A stretch of 64,000 nt of DNA, from contig CAUJIH010000101.1 in assembly GCA_963205275.1 (NCBI GenBank), positions 1-64,000 of the forward strand. Reading direction: 5' to 3'. Both the position numbers and the translations under genes were made by a program. Source of the DNA: Verrucomicrobiota bacterium (lineage in GTDB: Bacteria > Verrucomicrobiota > Verrucomicrobiia > Verrucomicrobiales > DEV007). Of this stretch, positions 24,953-32,283 are shown one piece after another; the first letter of the stretch is position 1; every line of letters begins with the position of its first letter. Below the pieces are notes generated by a model. It ran no database searches, was not told the origin of the DNA, and saw only the letters and a list, made by a program, of their open reading frames with translations.

Positions 24953-27900
24953 ATGATCCTTTTCCCTAGGTCGGACCTCCGCGCCGACCTCCAAGCTGCT
25001 CTTACCACCTTCACGGAAAAACCTTTCCGCGAGGCTGCCATCGCTCTGCTCGCCACCCTCGGCTATCGCAGTGATCGGACACTGGCCCTGTCGGACTCAT
25101 CCCCACAAACCTTCCTCCACTTCCTGCAGGAACATGACAAAGGCGGCATTTTCGGTGCCGAAAAGGCCCTCTTCTCCGATTGGGTCTCGGCAGACCTTCT
25201 CTTTCAGTTCACTGACTCGGAACTGACCCGGCAAGCCGATTTCTTTCCGGATTCGGATTTCAAACCGTCCTTCCTCCAGTCGTACCTCTTCTTCGCCGTG
25301 GAGTTGAACGGTAACTCGGCGGTCAACGGTCATTACGCCCGTGGCAAGCTCAGCACCATCGCCCGCCAGATCAACCGGGTCTTTCCCATGCCCGTCATGC
25401 TGCTGTTAAAACACGGTGGCTCCCTCTCTATCGCCGTCATCAACCGCCGCCTACACAAGCGCGATGCCTCCAAAGACGTGCTGCAGAAGGTCACGCTCAT
25501 CCGCGACATTGCCCTGCAAAATCCGCATCGCGGCCACCTCGACATCCTCGATTCCTTCGCACTTCCCAACCTCGAAAACCCCGAAAACCGGAAACAGCCC
25601 ATCCTCACCTTCGACCAGCTCCACGCCGCCTGGGAGCAAATCTTCAATGTCGAGCTGCTCAACAAGCGATTTTACAAGGATCTCGCCAATTGGTATTTCT
25701 GGGCGCTGCCTCAAGTGGAGTTCCCCGATGATGTGGAAAAGAACTCGGAGAAACGCCGCGCCACCGGCCTCATCCGCCTGCTCACCCGACTCATCTTCTG
25801 CTGGTTTCTCAAGCAAAAGGACGAACTCATCCCCGAAACGCTCTTCGACTCACGAGAACTGACCGGTATTCTCAAGGACTTTGATCCCCAGAGTGATTCT
25901 GACTCCAATTACTACCACGCCATCCTGCAAAACCTCTTCTTCGCCACGCTCAACCAGCGCATGGGCAAAGATGGTCGTAGCCAGTCCTATCGGGCCTTTG
26001 CGCTCGATCAAGGCTTTGTCAAGAACCGCGATACTCACGACGTCAATAATCTCTACCGCTACGAGCAGCTCTTTTCCATCTCTCCCGATGAGGTGATCGA
26101 GTTGTTCTCCACCATCCCTTTCCTCAATGGCGGCCTCTTCGAATGCCTTGATCGCACGGAAGCTAGTACCGACAATCTTGTTAGTGATTTACGAAAAACG
26201 GACAAGAGTGTCCGTTCCACCTTCAAAAAGCGCTATCTCGACGGCTTCTCCCGAAATCCCAAAAAGCGTCCCACGGTCCCCAATCACCTTTTTTTCTCTG
26301 AGGAAATCCGCGAGAATCTCGCTGATGCCTATGGTGATACCAATAGGAAACACGAGAAGGTATCGGGACTCATCCGCATCCTGAACCGCTACAAATTCAC
26401 CATCGTCGAAAACACCCCCATCGATCAGGAAATCGCGCTTGATCCCGAGCTGCTGGGCCAGGTCTTTGAGAACCTCCTCGCTTCGTACAACGAGGAAACA
26501 AAAACCACGGCCCGCAAGCAAACCGGATCATTCTACACGCCACGCGTCATCGTCGACTACATGGTAGACGAGTCCCTCAAGGCACATTTAGAGCAAAAGG
26601 TAGCCGAGACAATCCTGTCTCGGTCTTCAAATAATCTGTCTCGGTCTTCAAATAACCTGTCTCGGTCTTCCAATCAAAAATTAAGTGCACCTGAGACGAT
26701 CCCGTCTCAGGTGCTGCTTTCTCGAATGACCGAGACAGGATTGTCTCGGCTACCCTATTTCGACCCGAACGCGCCTATAGAAAAGAAACAGGCGAATTTG
26801 CCTCACTGGACGCAGTCTGGGACCACCTACTGGATCACCTTTCGTCTGGCCGATTCTCTTCCGCAAGACAAGCTAGCTGCATGGAAGGAGGAACGAGACG
26901 ACTGGATCCAAGATCACCCCGAACCTTGGGACGAAGCCCAGTGGAAGGAATACGATGAACGCTTCGGATTACGCCTCGAAAATTGGCTCGACGCCGGATC
27001 TGGTGAGTGTCATCTGCGCCGTCCAGAGATTCGCGCCATCGTTGAGAACTGCCTGAGGCGCTTCCACGGCATCCGCTACGATCTCGGCCCGTGGGTGATC
27101 ATGCCCAACCACGTTCATCTTCTACTCCGTCCCCGAGAAGGGCAATCGCTCTCAAAAATTCTACAAGGAATCAAAGGCGTTAGCGCAAAAGAGAGCAATG
27201 CCCTGCTCGGTCGTACCGGTCAGCCATTCTGGCAGGAAGAGTCCTTCGACCACATCGTTCGCAGTCAGGCGCAATGGGAGCGCTTCGTACGCTACATCGC
27301 AGCGAACCCAGTGAAGGCAAAACTCAGAAAAGAAGAATACAGCATAGAGCTGGCTCAGCGTGACTCCGACAATCAGAGTAGCTCCGACAATCAGAGTAGC
27401 TCCGACAATCTTGTCGGAGTCCCACATAATCACGAGACAGGATTGTCTCGTCTACCCTCCCGCCTCGACCACCTCTTTTCCTACACCGAGGAATCCCATC
27501 AATTCTCCGACTCCGAAGTCGCTGCCCTCATCAACGCCATCGACGAGGTGAAAATCCTCGATCCTGCTTGTGGCTCTGGGGCCTTTCCCATGGGCGTCCT
27601 TCACAAGCTCGTCTATATCCTCGGCAAGCTCGACCCCGATAACGAACGCTGGAAGCAAACCCAATTACAAAAGCTCGACTCCGCTCCCATGCGTGAAGCT
27701 CTGGAAGCAGCCTTTGCCGACAACAACGACGACTACGGGCGCAAGCTCTACCTCATCGAGAACTGTCTCTATGGAGTCGATATCCAGCCCATCGCCATCC
27801 AGATCACCAAGCTCCGCTTCTTTATCTCCCTCATTGCCGATCAAAAGACCAACCGCGACAAATCCAAAAATTACGGCATCCGGCCACTACCGAATCTGGA

Positions 27901-29821
27901 GACGAAATTCGTGGCTGCAGATACCCTCATCGGCCTGCCGGAAATGGAGCACGACCTCCTCATCAACCCCCGCATTGCCCAAATTGAAAAGGAAATCGAA
28001 GTTCTCTACCACGCCCACTTTTCCGAACAAAATCGCACCCGCAAACTCGCCAGCCAGCGCAAGGTCAAAGCCCTGCGCCAAGAAATGGCGACCCTTTTGG
28101 CCGAAAGCCTTCTCTCTCCCGCCAAAGCGCGACACCTCGCCGAGTGGGATCCCTTCGATCCTCAATCCCAGGCTGACTTCTTCGATCCCTATTGGATGTT
28201 TGGCATCCACGCGGGCAAAATGACCCGCACGAACCCTACCACACTTACGGGGGGATTTACTGCCTTGCTCGTTGACGAACTCGCCCCGAAAATTACGGAA
28301 GAATCTGGCTTCGACATCGTCATCGGAAATCCGCCCTACATCCAGATTCAAAAATTCCCCGCAGCCCAGAAGGCGAAATGGGAAGCACAAAAGTTCTCCA
28401 CCTACGCCGCCACCGCCGATATCTACTGTCTCTTTTACGAGCGTGGTGCGAAGCTCCTGCGTTCTGGAGGCCACCTCTGCTTCATCACTTCGAACAAATG
28501 GATGCGTGCGGGCTACGGCGAAGCCTTGCGCCGGTATCTGACATCGCAGGTGGACACCCGTGCCGTGCTCGATTTCGGCATGGCACAGAATTTCGGAGCC
28601 GCCACCACCTACACCTGCATCACCTCGCTGACCCGCGAGCCCTCACGGCACCGCACACTCTGCGCTTATGCCAGCGACACCGCCGCCGCGATGAATGATC
28701 CGGCGGACTACATGGCGGCCCACGCCGTCCCGCTCACCTCGCTGAGCAGCGATGCATGGGTCATCCTTTCTCCCGAACGCCACGCCATCAAAGCTGCCGT
28801 CGAGAAACAGGGGATTCCTTTGGGAAAGTGGGACATTCAGATCAATTATGGCATCAAGACCGGCTTCAACCAGGCCTTCTACATCACCCGAGAGCAGCGC
28901 GACGCCTTCATCGCCGAAGATCCGCGTTGTGAACCCTACCTGGTGCCGCTCCTGCGCGGACGATTTGTCGAGCGCTACGGGCATTCGTGGGATGGGACTT
29001 GGATGATCGCCACATTTCCAGCATTCGATTACAAGCTTTCGCAGCTACCGAAACCCATTGTCACACATTTGGAGTCTTTTCGTGTCTCATTAGAACCCAA
29101 GCCTCGTGATTGGAAAGCCCCCAAATGGGACGGGCGCAAGGCAGGCTCCTATAAGTGGTTCGAGACCCAGGATGTCATCGGTTATCATCAGGAGTTTCAG
29201 AAGCCGAAGATCATTTATCAAGAAATAGCGATCAGCCTTCCCTTCTTCTTTGATGATTCATGTCAGATGTTTATGGATACGACTTGCTTTATGATTTCTT
29301 CAGATAAAGAAAGCTTGCCTTATCTCACGGCAATTTTGAATTCATCGCTATTTCGATGCTGTTTTCGAGGAAACTTTCCAGAGTATTCAGGCAATGCCAG
29401 CCGTGTGAAAAAAATCTTCATGGACAAAATCCCCGTGAAGAAGCCCACCACTGCGGAAGCCGCACTTTTTGAGAAGCTCGTCCCCCTCATCCAGTTCGCC
29501 CAGGGTGGCGCAGACAATCCTGTCTGCGATCCTTCCGAGATGAACCTGGACAAGATTGTCCAGGCTACCTTCCTCGAAGACCTCATCGACGCCTGTGTGA
29601 TGGAGTGCTACTTCCGTGAACACATGGCCGAACGCGATCTGCTCTTCCACGACAGCGTTGCACGAGCAATCCTGTCCGCGTCCACCAGCGACCCGCAAAC
29701 AGAATTGTCTGCGCTACTCTCCCTCAACGCCCCCTTCCACCCCATCCGCAAACGCCTCGATCACCTCACCACCACCAGCCCCGATTTGCTGGCGGTCATC
29801 AAGGCGGAAGGCAAAGTATAA
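24953..29821 (+). CDS. Eco57I-like adenine methyltransferase with an in-frame RAYT transposase insertion
   Basis: A 1622-residue open frame. The N-terminal 545 residues are the restriction-associated helical region, including YEQLFSISPDEVIELFSTIP and GSFYTPRVIVDYMVDESLK, the usual lead-in to the methyltransferase. The SAM motif I DPACGSGAFPMG appears only near residue 870, and the catalytic motif IV IGNPPYIQ near 1125, followed by the target-recognition region. Between about 550 and 835 lies an inserted REP-associated transposase with translated REP arms. Relatives run directly from the DESLKAHL segment to RLDHLFSYTEE, so the host protein would be about 1340 residues. Further short REP-derived insertions are translated near residues 405-422, 1518-1539 and 1569-1589. 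Both motifs I and IV are intact, so methylation activity may survive. Start directly abuts vapC. Confidence 0.88.
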   Translation: MILFPRSDLRADLQAALTTFTEKPFREAAIALLATLGYRSDRTLALSDSSPQTFLHFLQEHDKGGIFGAEKALFSDWVSADLLFQFTDSELTRQADFFPDSDFKPSFLQSYLFFAVELNGNSAVNGHYARGKLSTIARQINRVFPMPVMLLLKHGGSLSIAVINRRLHKRDASKDVLQKVTLIRDIALQNPHRGHLDILDSFALPNLENPENRKQPILTFDQLHAAWEQIFNVELLNKRFYKDLANWYFWALPQVEFPDDVEKNSEKRRATGLIRLLTRLIFCWFLKQKDELIPETLFDSRELTGILKDFDPQSDSDSNYYHAILQNLFFATLNQRMGKDGRSQSYRAFALDQGFVKNRDTHDVNNLYRYEQLFSISPDEVIELFSTIPFLNGGLFECLDRTEASTDNLVSDLRKTDKSVRSTFKKRYLDGFSRNPKKRPTVPNHLFFSEEIRENLADAYGDTNRKHEKVSGLIRILNRYKFTIVENTPIDQEIALDPELLGQVFENLLASYNEETKTTARKQTGSFYTPRVIVDYMVDESLKAHLEQKVAETILSRSSNNLSRSSNNLSRSSNQKLSAPETIPSQVLLSRMTETGLSRLPYFDPNAPIEKKQANLPHWTQSGTTYWITFRLADSLPQDKLAAWKEERDDWIQDHPEPWDEAQWKEYDERFGLRLENWLDAGSGECHLRRPEIRAIVENCLRRFHGIRYDLGPWVIMPNHVHLLLRPREGQSLSKILQGIKGVSAKESNALLGRTGQPFWQEESFDHIVRSQAQWERFVRYIAANPVKAKLRKEEYSIELAQRDSDNQSSSDNQSSSDNLVGVPHNHETGLSRLPSRLDHLFSYTEESHQFSDSEVAALINAIDEVKILDPACGSGAFPMGVLHKLVYILGKLDPDNERWKQTQLQKLDSAPMREALEAAFADNNDDYGRKLYLIENCLYGVDIQPIAIQITKLRFFISLIADQKTNRDKSKNYGIRPLPNLETKFVAADTLIGLPEMEHDLLINPRIAQIEKEIEVLYHAHFSEQNRTRKLASQRKVKALRQEMATLLAESLLSPAKARHLAEWDPFDPQSQADFFDPYWMFGIHAGKMTRTNPTTLTGGFTALLVDELAPKITEESGFDIVIGNPPYIQIQKFPAAQKAKWEAQKFSTYAATADIYCLFYERGAKLLRSGGHLCFITSNKWMRAGYGEALRRYLTSQVDTRAVLDFGMAQNFGAATTYTCITSLTREPSRHRTLCAYASDTAAAMNDPADYMAAHAVPLTSLSSDAWVILSPERHAIKAAVEKQGIPLGKWDIQINYGIKTGFNQAFYITREQRDAFIAEDPRCEPYLVPLLRGRFVERYGHSWDGTWMIATFPAFDYKLSQLPKPIVTHLESFRVSLEPKPRDWKAPKWDGRKAGSYKWFETQDVIGYHQEFQKPKIIYQEIAISLPFFFDDSCQMFMDTTCFMISSDKESLPYLTAILNSSLFRCCFRGNFPEYSGNASRVKKIFMDKIPVKKPTTAEAALFEKLVPLIQFAQGGADNPVCDPSEMNLDKIVQATFLEDLIDACVMECYFREHMAERDLLFHDSVARAILSASTSDPQTELSALLSLNAPFHPIRKRLDHLTTTSPDLLAVIKAEGKV
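26166..26220. repeat. Translated REP pair (BIME) A in the methyltransferase gene
   Basis: A decayed copy at about 26167-26186 (ccgacaatcttgttag) is followed by a perfect inverted-orientation hairpin at 26197-26216: arms aacggaca and tgtccgtt, 8 bp, loop agag. The hairpin is trailed by ccac, the reverse complement of the GTGG foot. The pair is read through in frame (residues about 405-422, EASTDNLVSDLRKTDKSVRS). Confidence 0.75.
26604..26753. repeat. Left BIME of the RAYT element
   Basis: Three complete hairpins: 26604-26623 (ccgagaca, loop atcc, tgtctcgg), about 26690-26711 (cctgagacg, loop atcc, cgtctcagg, 9 bp) and 26730-26749 (ccgagaca, loop ggat, tgtctcgg), the last in inverted orientation and followed by CTAC at 26750-26753. 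Partial 21-bp copies lie between the first two. All are translated. Confidence 0.88.
26615..26677 (+). repeat. Three 21-bp tandem repeats (half-REP units)
   Basis: The unit ctgtctcggtcttcaaataa plus one base starts at 26615, 26636 and 26657. It consists of the right arm of the first REP hairpin plus its spacer. At 21 bp it preserves frame and encodes LSRSSNN, LSRSSNN, LSRSSNQ. Confidence 0.9.
27365..27455. repeat. Right BIME with 18-bp half-REP repeats
   Basis: The unit tccgacaatcagagtagc starts at 27365 and 27383, and a third start at 27401 runs into a complete hairpin at 27400-27419 (ctccgaca, loop atct, tgtcggag) preceded by GTAG at 27396-27399. It is followed by the inverted hairpin at 27432-27451 and CTAC. 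The 18-bp unit encodes SDNQSS repeats and keeps the frame. Confidence 0.88.
29505..29568. repeat. Translated REP pair (BIME) C in the methyltransferase gene
   Basis: GTGG at 29505-29508 precedes a perfect hairpin 29509-29528 (cgcagaca, loop atcc, tgtctgcg). An inverted perfect hairpin follows at 29545-29564 (cctggaca, loop agat, tgtccagg) with CTAC at 29565-29568. The two stems differ in sequence but each is fully paired. The pair is read in frame as residues about 1518-1539. Confidence 0.9.
29657..29717. repeat. Translated REP pair (BIME) D, partly decayed
   Basis: The left copy 29661-29680 (cacgagca, loop atcc, tgtccgcg) has three mispaired positions. The right copy 29694-29713 (cgcaaaca, loop gaat, tgtctgcg) has one and is followed by CTAC at 29714-29717. 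It lies near the C-terminus and is read in frame (residues about 1569-1589). Confidence 0.75.
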
Positions 29822-29830
29822 AAATTCTCA

Positions 29831-29944
29831 GGGACAGGTTACTTAGCAATTCGGAAATTCCCTGCAATCGCACGTCGGCTACGATCACTCCGGGATCGAA
29901 TGCGCGATAGATTGAGTTCCAACGATGAAAATGAGCTTGTCCCC
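29831..29944. repeat. MITE-like element with imperfect terminal inverted repeats
   Basis: Ten nt after the methyltransferase stop, gggacaggttactt (29831-29844) faces the complement of gaaaatgagcttgtcccc (29927-29944). Read inward, both ends share GGGACA followed by a similar pyrimidine-rich segment. The 114-bp unit has no credible ORF. It resembles short non-autonomous elements with GGGACA-type ends; the mobilising transposase is not evident. Confidence 0.5.
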
Positions 29945-30019
29945 TTTTTCTACAGCCTGACTGAAGTACGCCGCTCTGTCGGATGAGCAATTCCGGCAAG
30001 GACCGCGAGGAGTGATTGA

Positions 30020-30056
30020 CCTACGACTTTCGTGATCAGATCGTAGGCAGATCACG
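30020..30056. terminator. Inverted repeats between convergent genes, possible terminator
   Basis: cctacga (30020-30026) pairs with tcgtagg (30041-30047), and an alternative pairing joins cgtgatc (30031-30037) with gatcacg (30050-30056). The site lies between the convergent methyltransferase and lactonase genes. There is no T-run, so factor-independent termination is uncertain. Confidence 0.3.
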
Positions 30057-30085
30057 GAGACAGGTTCTCATCACACTAGTATTGC

Positions 30086-31171
30086 TCACGGAAGCTTCAG
30101 TCCCGTCACCCAGACGGGGGTTTTGCCTCCGGCCAGAGTCTGCACCTGCTTCAATCGTCCGCTTTCAGGATCACGCCGATACAGCGCTAAATGATGATCC
30201 CCTTGTCCAGCGGCGATCACAAACTTCTCACCTGGCATTAGATTGAAGGCTCGCGGGGTCTTCACTGTGGGCACTCGTTCCAGTTCGGTCAGAGTTCCCG
30301 TGTCGAGATCGACCGTAAACGACGCGAGACTGTCGTGGCCACGATTCGAGGCATAGACAAAACGGCCATCCTTGCTGATCTGGATCTCGGCGCAGCTCCC
30401 GTTCGCTGGATCCCAGCCGACGGGATGAGTGCTATAAGTCGCCTTACGTGTGAGTTTTCCACTCGTCGCATCGTAATCGCAATGAGTGACGCTTTTTCCT
30501 TCCTCGTTGACCACATAGGCCCATTTCCCACTGGGATGAAACTTGATGTGTCGCGGGCCAGCTCCTTCCGCACCTTCCATTGCGGGCGGCTCATTGCGAG
30601 TCAATTGCCCGGTCTCTACGTCGAATCGAAGCTGATCCACGCAATTCAAGGGGAGCGGATGGGGACTGAAGGCAAAACGATTGGTGGCATCTGTTACGAT
30701 ACAGTGTGCCTTCGGTCCCACATCGAGCGTGCAGATTGGTTCGCCTTCCACGATTCCCTCTGGCCGGATCTGACTGACACTCACGAGGCCCTCGCCGTAA
30801 TAGGCGGCCAGAAGCCACTTTCCGGTCTTGTCCGGCTGCAGGTAAACAGGATTTCCCGCTGCGGGAGCCGTAGCGACTACGGCGAGCTGTCCAGTTCTCG
30901 GATCGATAGTCAGGGTCGCGAATTGTTTCGTACTCCGTACAGCGACGTACAGATGGCGCTGGTCAGCGCTTAGAGCTTGTGCTCCTGGAGCACCCTCCAG
31001 CGCGAGCTCTCCTTTGCGCGTGAGCGTTCCCGCAGATTCGTCTAGCGAATAGATTGCGATTTGTTTCTCTCCGGCTTCGGACACGTAGACCACAGTCTCT
31101 GCGCGGAGATTGATACCACCGACGATGGTGGAAAGTGCGAGCAGCAGAAATCCGGATCGGGACAGTCTCAT
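30086..31171 (-). CDS. Secreted lactonase-family seven-bladed propeller (Pgl-like)
   Basis: Start placed at ATG 31171 (MRLSRSGFLLLALS), which gives a clean signal peptide ending near NLRAET. A GTG at 31198, overlapping the upstream stop, is an alternative and would indicate coupling. The mature 340 residues are a 3-carboxymuconate cyclase/6-phosphogluconolactonase-type propeller, with blade signatures such as GPRHIKFHPSGKWAYVVNEE and EIQISKDGRFVYASNRGHDS. Export is unusual for a pentose-phosphate enzyme, so it more likely hydrolyses an extracytoplasmic sugar lactone. That would fit the neighbouring exported Gfo/Idh dehydrogenase, whose product could be a lactone. Confidence 0.85.
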   Translation of the reverse strand: MRLSRSGFLLLALSTIVGGINLRAETVVYVSEAGEKQIAIYSLDESAGTLTRKGELALEGAPGAQALSADQRHLYVAVRSTKQFATLTIDPRTGQLAVVATAPAAGNPVYLQPDKTGKWLLAAYYGEGLVSVSQIRPEGIVEGEPICTLDVGPKAHCIVTDATNRFAFSPHPLPLNCVDQLRFDVETGQLTRNEPPAMEGAEGAGPRHIKFHPSGKWAYVVNEEGKSVTHCDYDATSGKLTRKATYSTHPVGWDPANGSCAEIQISKDGRFVYASNRGHDSLASFTVDLDTGTLTELERVPTVKTPRAFNLMPGEKFVIAAGQGDHHLALYRRDPESGRLKQVQTLAGGKTPVWVTGLKLP

Positions 31172-31194
31172 GATCACATTTGCGGATGCGTTCC

Positions 31195-32196
31195 TCACTT
31201 CTGGTTCGCCTTCCGAGCGGCATCCATGACTTCTTTTAGCGTGACTTCAGCACCATTTCGATTCTTGCTTTCATCAGCAGCCGCCATGAATGCGAAGATT
31301 TCCAAGGTCTGCTCGGCGGTGACTGGCGGAACTTTGGTTTGGAAAAACTTCACCATCTCCGTCATTAGTTCCGGATAGCCAGCTCCGGCGCTTTCCTCGA
31401 CCACGGCTTTGGTGCCGAATACTTTCACTCCATAGACCTTTTTTGCATCACGTATTCCGAGGACAGTTCCGACTTTCCCACCTTTCCAGACTCCAGTCAC
31501 GACATCTGTGCCCTCTGTGAAAACGCGAGATACCTTCTCACAGCCCGAGCCGATTACCGTGAACAGTGCCTCGGTGGGGTGAATCCCATACCAGGCCAGA
31601 TCCATGTGATGTTCTTCCAGTGAGGCAGGACCATAGCTGAGAACGGCGGCTACCTCGCCTACGTCGGCGCTAGCAGCTTTTTTCACGCCTTCGTTGTAAC
31701 GCAGGTTCGAGCAGCTCCATACGGGAGTCCCGTGTTTTTTTGCCAAATCAAAAATGGCGATCGCATCCTTCAGGTCTGCTGCGACCGGCTTGTCGATGAA
31801 GGTCGGTTTCCCTGCGATGATGGCTGGAGTCGCTTGCGCCAGATGCGGACGACCGTCCACGCTCTCGATCATCACTACGTCCACCTCGGCTACGAGAGCA
31901 TCAATGGAATCTAGCATTTTGACACCGTATTCTTTCTTCAGAGTCTCTACGTAGCCATCTACGCGAGAGAAGCTCGACTCGATATCCGGACTAGAACTCG
32001 GTACGGCAGCGACGACGCGGGCGGGAGAGTTGTTCGCCGGGTCGTTCAGAATCTTCGTAAAAACGGTCGCATGAGAGGTATCGAGACCGATCATCCCCAC
32101 ACGGATGAGCGGGGCGTCAGCCGCTTGTGTCGTGATCGAAATCAGGGAAATCGAAGCGAGCGTGAACGCAGCGAGAGCGAAAGGATGCAATTTCAT
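31195..32196 (-). CDS. Exported Gfo/Idh/MocA-family oxidoreductase
   Basis: A 333-residue protein with a Sec-type signal peptide (LAAFTLASISLISITTQAAD), then the Rossmann region IRVGMIGLDTSHATVF and the motif PTFIDKPVAADLKDA carrying the catalytic-type Lys. The second domain contains DLAWYGIHPTEALF, where the His is in the usual active-site position. The 'GLDTSHA' variant of the Gly motif is seen in secreted PVC-group members. It is followed by the lactonase gene with the stop and a possible GTG start overlapping, so the two likely form an operon for oxidising a sugar and opening the resulting lactone. Substrate unknown. Confidence 0.85.
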   Translation of the reverse strand: MKLHPFALAAFTLASISLISITTQAADAPLIRVGMIGLDTSHATVFTKILNDPANNSPARVVAAVPSSSPDIESSFSRVDGYVETLKKEYGVKMLDSIDALVAEVDVVMIESVDGRPHLAQATPAIIAGKPTFIDKPVAADLKDAIAIFDLAKKHGTPVWSCSNLRYNEGVKKAASADVGEVAAVLSYGPASLEEHHMDLAWYGIHPTEALFTVIGSGCEKVSRVFTEGTDVVTGVWKGGKVGTVLGIRDAKKVYGVKVFGTKAVVEESAGAGYPELMTEMVKFFQTKVPPVTAEQTLEIFAFMAAADESKNRNGAEVTLKEVMDAARKANQK

Positions 32197-32283
32197 GATT
32201 GCTCCCTGTAACCGAGCTTTTCGTTCTGCGACAGTCCGTGATGCTGCCAGTTCTGCGATTTTCCTGAGCGCTTTGCTCTCAGA

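Larger units (their letters stand above)
26600..27455 (+). mobile_element. RAYT (REP-associated tyrosine transposase) element inserted in frame
   Basis: The element is bounded by inverted REPs: GTAG at 26600-26603 plus hairpin 26604-26623 on the left, and hairpin 27432-27451 plus CTAC at 27452-27455 on the right. Inside is a Y1-transposase domain: the HUH motif MPNHVHLLLRP near residue 719 of the fusion, FWQEESFDHIVR, and the catalytic-tyrosine region RYIAANPVKAKL near 780. An internal ATG at 26726, 11 nt after AGGTG, could start a separate transposase, but no stop follows and the frame continues into the methyltransferase. RAYTs mobilise or process REP hairpins as single-stranded DNA. All signature residues look intact. 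The TIR-free, REP-bounded structure is typical of RAYT loci; an in-frame position within a host gene is not. Confidence 0.9.

Noticed and set aside
26615-27418. Direct repeats of 21 and 18 bp that could suggest a CRISPR array
   Set aside because: The copies are adjacent, without unique spacers, and are translated parts of REP arms; no cas genes are nearby.
26600-27455. The in-frame insertion as an intein
   Set aside because: There is no N-terminal Cys/Ser splice block, no C-terminal His-Asn, and the inserted domain is a Y1 transposase with REP ends, not a Hint or homing endonuclease domain.
27570-28223. A 217-codon plus-strand frame in the methyltransferase region
   Set aside because: Alternative frame of the methyltransferase motifs; Ser/Pro/Thr-rich with no recognisable domain.
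20811-29821. A complete DISARM or BREX system
   Set aside because: drmA, drmB, pglZ and brxC-like genes are absent; only PLD-helicase and methyltransferase functions are present.
29799-29999. A 66-codon minus-strand frame as a transposase remnant
   Set aside because: It spans the MITE-like element and has no transposase motif; more likely chance coding within the repeat.
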